From positions 1 to 6,296 of the forward strand of contig UQVV01000112.1 of assembly GCA_900544635.1 (NCBI GenBank): 6,296 nucleotides of DNA. The letters run 5' to 3'. The translations under genes were made by a program, and so were the position numbers. Below the pieces are notes generated by a model. That model had not been told where the DNA came from and searched no databases. It saw nothing but the letters and a program-made list of their open reading frames with translations. Positions 5,783 to 6,296 of the stretch are shown piece by piece (the first letter of the stretch is position 1; the number at the start of each line of letters is the position of its first letter). This stretch comes from an uncultured Cloacibacillus sp. (lineage in GTDB: Bacteria; Synergistota; Synergistia; Synergistales; Synergistaceae).

Positions 5783-6296
5783 GTGAACCAGAAAGACTAC
5801 TGGAACAAAGCCGCGGCCGATAAAGAGTTCACGACGCCCTTTCAGCTCGCGGCCTTTGAAAAATACGTGCCGCGCGAAGCTCTCGTCCTCGACGTCGGCT
5901 GCGGCTACGGACGCACGCTCGACGAGCTGTACCGCGCGGGCTGGCGCGGCCTCATAGGCATAGACTTTTCCGAAGCGATGATAGAACGCGGGCGCGCGGC
6001 ATACCCGCACCTTGATTTGCGCGTGAAGCGCAGCGCGGAGCAAATAGACCTGCCCGACGCAAGCGCCGACGCAGTCATCCTCTTCGCCGTGCTCACCTGC
6101 ATCAGCTCAAACGCGGAACAGGAGCGCATGATTTCCGAAATCCGCCGCGTCCTCCGCCCCGGCGGAATACTCTACGTCAACGACTTCCTGCTCAACACCG
6201 ACGAACGCAACAAAGTGCGCTACGAAAAATTCAAAGACAAGTACGGCGAATACGGCGTCTTTGAACTCCCCGAAGGCGCCGTCTGCCGCCACCACG
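5783..6296 (+). CDS. Class I SAM-dependent methyltransferase, N-terminal part (runs off right edge)
   Basis: The first 171 residues of a Rossmann-fold methyltransferase of the UbiE/methyltransferase-11 style. It starts with GTG at 5783, with GGAG (5771-5774) 8 bases upstream. The opening NQKDYWNKAAADKEFTTPF is usual for this group. Motif I, VLDVGCGYGRTL, is at 35-46; the acidic post-I strand GIDFS, whose Asp61 would bind the SAM ribose, is at 59-63. Motif II, SADAVILFAVLTCI, is at 94-107, and motif III, LRPGGILYVNDF, is at 124-135. The reading frame stays open to the last base. The methyl acceptor cannot be predicted from this part. It probably shares a transcript with the acetyltransferase; no terminator or good promoter is seen in the 44-base gap. 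Confidence 0.88.
   Translation, partial: MNQKDYWNKAAADKEFTTPFQLAAFEKYVPREALVLDVGCGYGRTLDELYRAGWRGLIGIDFSEAMIERGRAAYPHLDLRVKRSAEQIDLPDASADAVILFAVLTCISSNAEQERMISEIRRVLRPGGILYVNDFLLNTDERNKVRYEKFKDKYGEYGVFELPEGAVCRHH

Noticed and set aside
1..6296. tRNA or rRNA genes, insertion sequences, CRISPR repeats or phage genes
   Set aside because: No cloverleaf, transposase motif, terminal repeat or spaced repeat array was found on either strand.

Overview
The window is a G+C-rich bacterial segment centred on an anaerobic amino-acid catabolism operon. Its core is an oxygen-sensitive glycyl radical enzyme (GRE) with its own radical-SAM activating enzyme, so the host is an anaerobe or a facultative organism with an anaerobic lifestyle. 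The high G+C together with regular ATA and AGG codons, and the amino-acid-degrading gene content, would suit a gut-type amino-acid fermenter such as a Synergistaceae member. That placement is a guess from style; no marker gene is present to prove it.

Layout. Bases 1-618 (minus strand) hold the N-terminal 206 residues of a fold-type I PLP aminotransferase that runs off the left edge. Bases 619-968 are an A+T-rich divergent intergenic region with a promoter for each direction and several inverted repeats. Bases 969-5081 (plus strand) are a three-gene operon: a GntR-family FCD-domain regulator, a GRE-activating enzyme overlapping it by 8 bases, and an 810-residue GRE after a 68-base gap. A strong intrinsic terminator follows at 5116-5145. 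Bases 5208-5738 encode a GNAT acetyltransferase, and 5783 to the right edge encodes the first 171 residues of a class I SAM-dependent methyltransferase with a GTG start. These last two probably form a separate unit.

How the genes work together. The GRE is best read as trans-4-hydroxy-L-proline dehydratase (HypD type). Its radical Cys, general-base Glu, glycyl-radical Gly and the other active-site residues I recall for Clostridioides difficile HypD are all present at a constant +20 offset. The activase would install the glycyl radical using SAM. The dehydratase would then convert trans-4-hydroxy-L-proline to (S)-1-pyrroline-5-carboxylate (P5C), which P5C reductase can reduce to proline as a Stickland electron sink. 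The regulator is first in the operon and its promoter overlaps a palindrome, so autoregulated, substrate-responsive control is likely. No P5C reductase gene lies in the window. The divergent aminotransferase may or may not belong to the pathway.

The most interesting points are the dedicated regulator for a hydroxyproline GRE operon, the Cys-triplet N-terminal extension on the GRE, the nested operator-like repeats, and two key-residue substitutions: Asp to Glu in the aminotransferase and Asp to Asn in the regulator's metal site.
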